Assembly (NCBI GenBank): GCA_021797415.1
Contig: JAJZZT010000237.1
Location: 1 to 5,870, forward strand
DNA from: Bacillota bacterium
GTDB taxonomy: Bacteria > Bacillota > Bacilli > Alicyclobacillales > SLC66
Reading direction: 5' to 3'
Length of the DNA stretch: 5,870 nt
Position numbers and translations under genes: made by a program. Below, piece by piece: positions 5,269 through 5,870 of this stretch (its first letter is position 1; each line of letters starts with the position of its first letter). The notes below the pieces were generated by a model. It saw nothing but the letters and a program-made list of their open reading frames with translations. It did no database searches and had not been told where the DNA came from.

Positions 5269-5397
5269 CCGGCCCCGCAACCACGGCGATACCAGCGCGA
5301 CCGCGATGCGACCAAGCGCGACTGGACGCGGCCCCACCCGGCTCTGTCTGTCACCAAATGCCGCGAGAAGCTCCCGGCTTTAGCCTAGCCGTGGAGT
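5269..5397. other. Convergent intergenic region
   Basis: This 129-bp spacer lies between the TIGR04086 gene and yajC stops. It contains a weak hairpin (CGGCT at 5375-5379 with AGCCG at 5387-5391) close to the yajC stop, and a loose direct repeat of AGCGCGAC. There is no T-run, so no convincing terminator for either gene. Confidence 0.5.
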
Positions 5398-5700
5398 CTA
5401 TGACACACCGTCTGTCGCGGATTCTTCCGCACGCCGCTCAATGCGGTTGATCGCACTGCGTTCAAAAACCAGCCTGTACCCTTCATGGACCGACAGCGTG
5501 GCCGTCGACTCGTCGAGTTGCTCGACAACGCCGTGCAGGCCGCCGATCGTCACGACCGCATCACCCACTTTTACGGATCGGAGAAGTTGATTGCGTTCCC
5601 GCTGCCGCTTCTGCTGCGGACGCAGCAGAAGAAAATAGAAAGCGCCTATGATGACCACGATCGGCAGATACCCGACCAGTGCGCTCGATGTGTTTGCCAT
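5398..5700 (-). CDS. yajC: Preprotein translocase subunit YajC
   Basis: The 100-residue product has one N-terminal membrane segment (about 9-26) followed at once by the YajC signature FYFLLLRPQQKRQRER (21-36), a basic stretch in the cytoplasm. The soluble domain then shows LLRSVKVGDAVVTIGGLHGVVEQLDE (39-64) and a predicted beta-rich segment ending FERSAINRIE. YajC associates with SecDF in the Sec translocase accessory complex; it is not essential in the organisms tested. The ATG at 5700 is chosen over a TTG at 5706 because GAGGAGG lies 7 nt before the ATG but only 1 nt before the TTG. It follows tgt by 30 nt, the usual tgt-yajC operon order. The C-terminal tail (RRAEESATDGVS) is short and hydrophilic. 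Confidence 0.96.
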   Translation of the reverse strand: MANTSSALVGYLPIVVIIGAFYFLLLRPQQKRQRERNQLLRSVKVGDAVVTIGGLHGVVEQLDESTATLSVHEGYRLVFERSAINRIERRAEESATDGVS

Positions 5701-5707
5701 GTCCAAG

Positions 5708-5714
5708 CCTCCTC
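5708..5714 (-). promoter_or_regulatory. Ribosome binding site of yajC
   Basis: GAGGAGG on the minus strand, 7 nt from the ATG at 5700. It lies between the tgt stop codon and yajC and excludes the upstream in-frame TTG at 5706. Confidence 0.85.
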
Positions 5715-5730
5715 GAATCGACGGACCTGA

Positions 5731-5870
5731 TCACGGACCGCCGTGCGATGTCCCCGTCCGTTCATAGAAATCCCGGCGCAACTGCGGCAGTGTGCCCTCT
5801 TCGATCGCACGCCGGATGCGCCGCATCAAGTTTATGAGAAACGCCACGTTGTGATAGGATGTCAGGCGGA
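5731..5870 (-). CDS. tgt: Queuine/preQ1 tRNA-ribosyltransferase, C-terminal end (partial)
   Basis: Only the last 45 codons and the TGA at 5733-5731 lie in the window; the gene continues past the right edge. The visible protein begins RLTSYHNVAFLINLMRRIR and ends in DFYERTGTSHGGP. This matches the conserved Tgt C-terminus, in which (L/Y)TSYHN(L/V)xFL...LM...R.AI is typical. Tgt replaces G34 of GUN-anticodon tRNAs with preQ1 in bacteria, as part of queuosine synthesis. The segment seen belongs to the zinc-binding and C-terminal helical part of the TIM-barrel enzyme; the catalytic Asp residues are outside the window. yajC follows 30 nt downstream with its own ribosome binding site, so the two are very likely one operon. 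Confidence 0.93.
   Translation of the reverse strand, partial: RLTSYHNVAFLINLMRRIRRAIEEGTLPQLRRDFYERTGTSHGGP

Noticed and set aside
5375..5391. Terminator between yajC and the TIGR04086 gene
   Set aside because: The stem is only 5 bp and no T-run follows on either strand.
5485..5730. Plus-strand open frame opposite yajC
   Set aside because: It is antisense to a clear yajC gene and shows no family features.

Overview
The window looks like chromosomal DNA from a GC-rich, endospore-forming Firmicute of the Bacilli type (Alicyclobacillaceae-like is my guess, not shown). The evidence is a spoVB homologue, a TIGR04086/YrzE-type membrane protein, a YrbG-type DUF421 protein, and a tgt-yajC pair with strong GAGGAGG ribosome binding sites. 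In Bacillus subtilis, from memory, tgt, yajC (yrbF), yrzE, yrbG (DUF421) and spoVB lie next to each other. The same backbone is present here, with extra genes inserted and with strand changes.

Layout from left to right. (1) 1-525, minus strand: the N-terminal part of an unrecognised protein that runs off the left edge and ends, within the window, in twelve acidic hexapeptide repeats. (2) 526-806: the spacer between this gene and the divergent spoVB. (3) 807-2396, plus: spoVB, a MOP-superfamily flippase-like protein needed for spore cortex formation. (4) 2397-3308: an AT-richer island with several inverted repeats, a possible gene remnant, and a plus-strand gene for an unrecognised membrane protein. 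(5) 3309-4118, minus: a DUF421/YetF-domain membrane protein, convergent with the island gene. (6) 4167-4814, plus: trmB, tRNA (guanine-N7-)-methyltransferase with a TTG start, divergent from the DUF421 gene by 48 bp. (7) 4870-5268, plus: TIGR04086 family membrane protein. (8) 5398-5700, minus: yajC, preceded by the 3' end of tgt (5731-5870).

Functionally, the window mixes sporulation and cell-envelope membrane proteins (SpoVB, DUF421, TIGR04086), tRNA modification (Tgt for queuosine, TrmB for m7G46) and the Sec accessory subunit YajC. tgt and yajC are very likely co-transcribed; trmB and the TIGR04086 gene may be. I saw no tRNA, rRNA, CRISPR array or intact mobile element. The least explained parts are the hexapeptide-repeat protein at the left edge and the 2397-3308 island.
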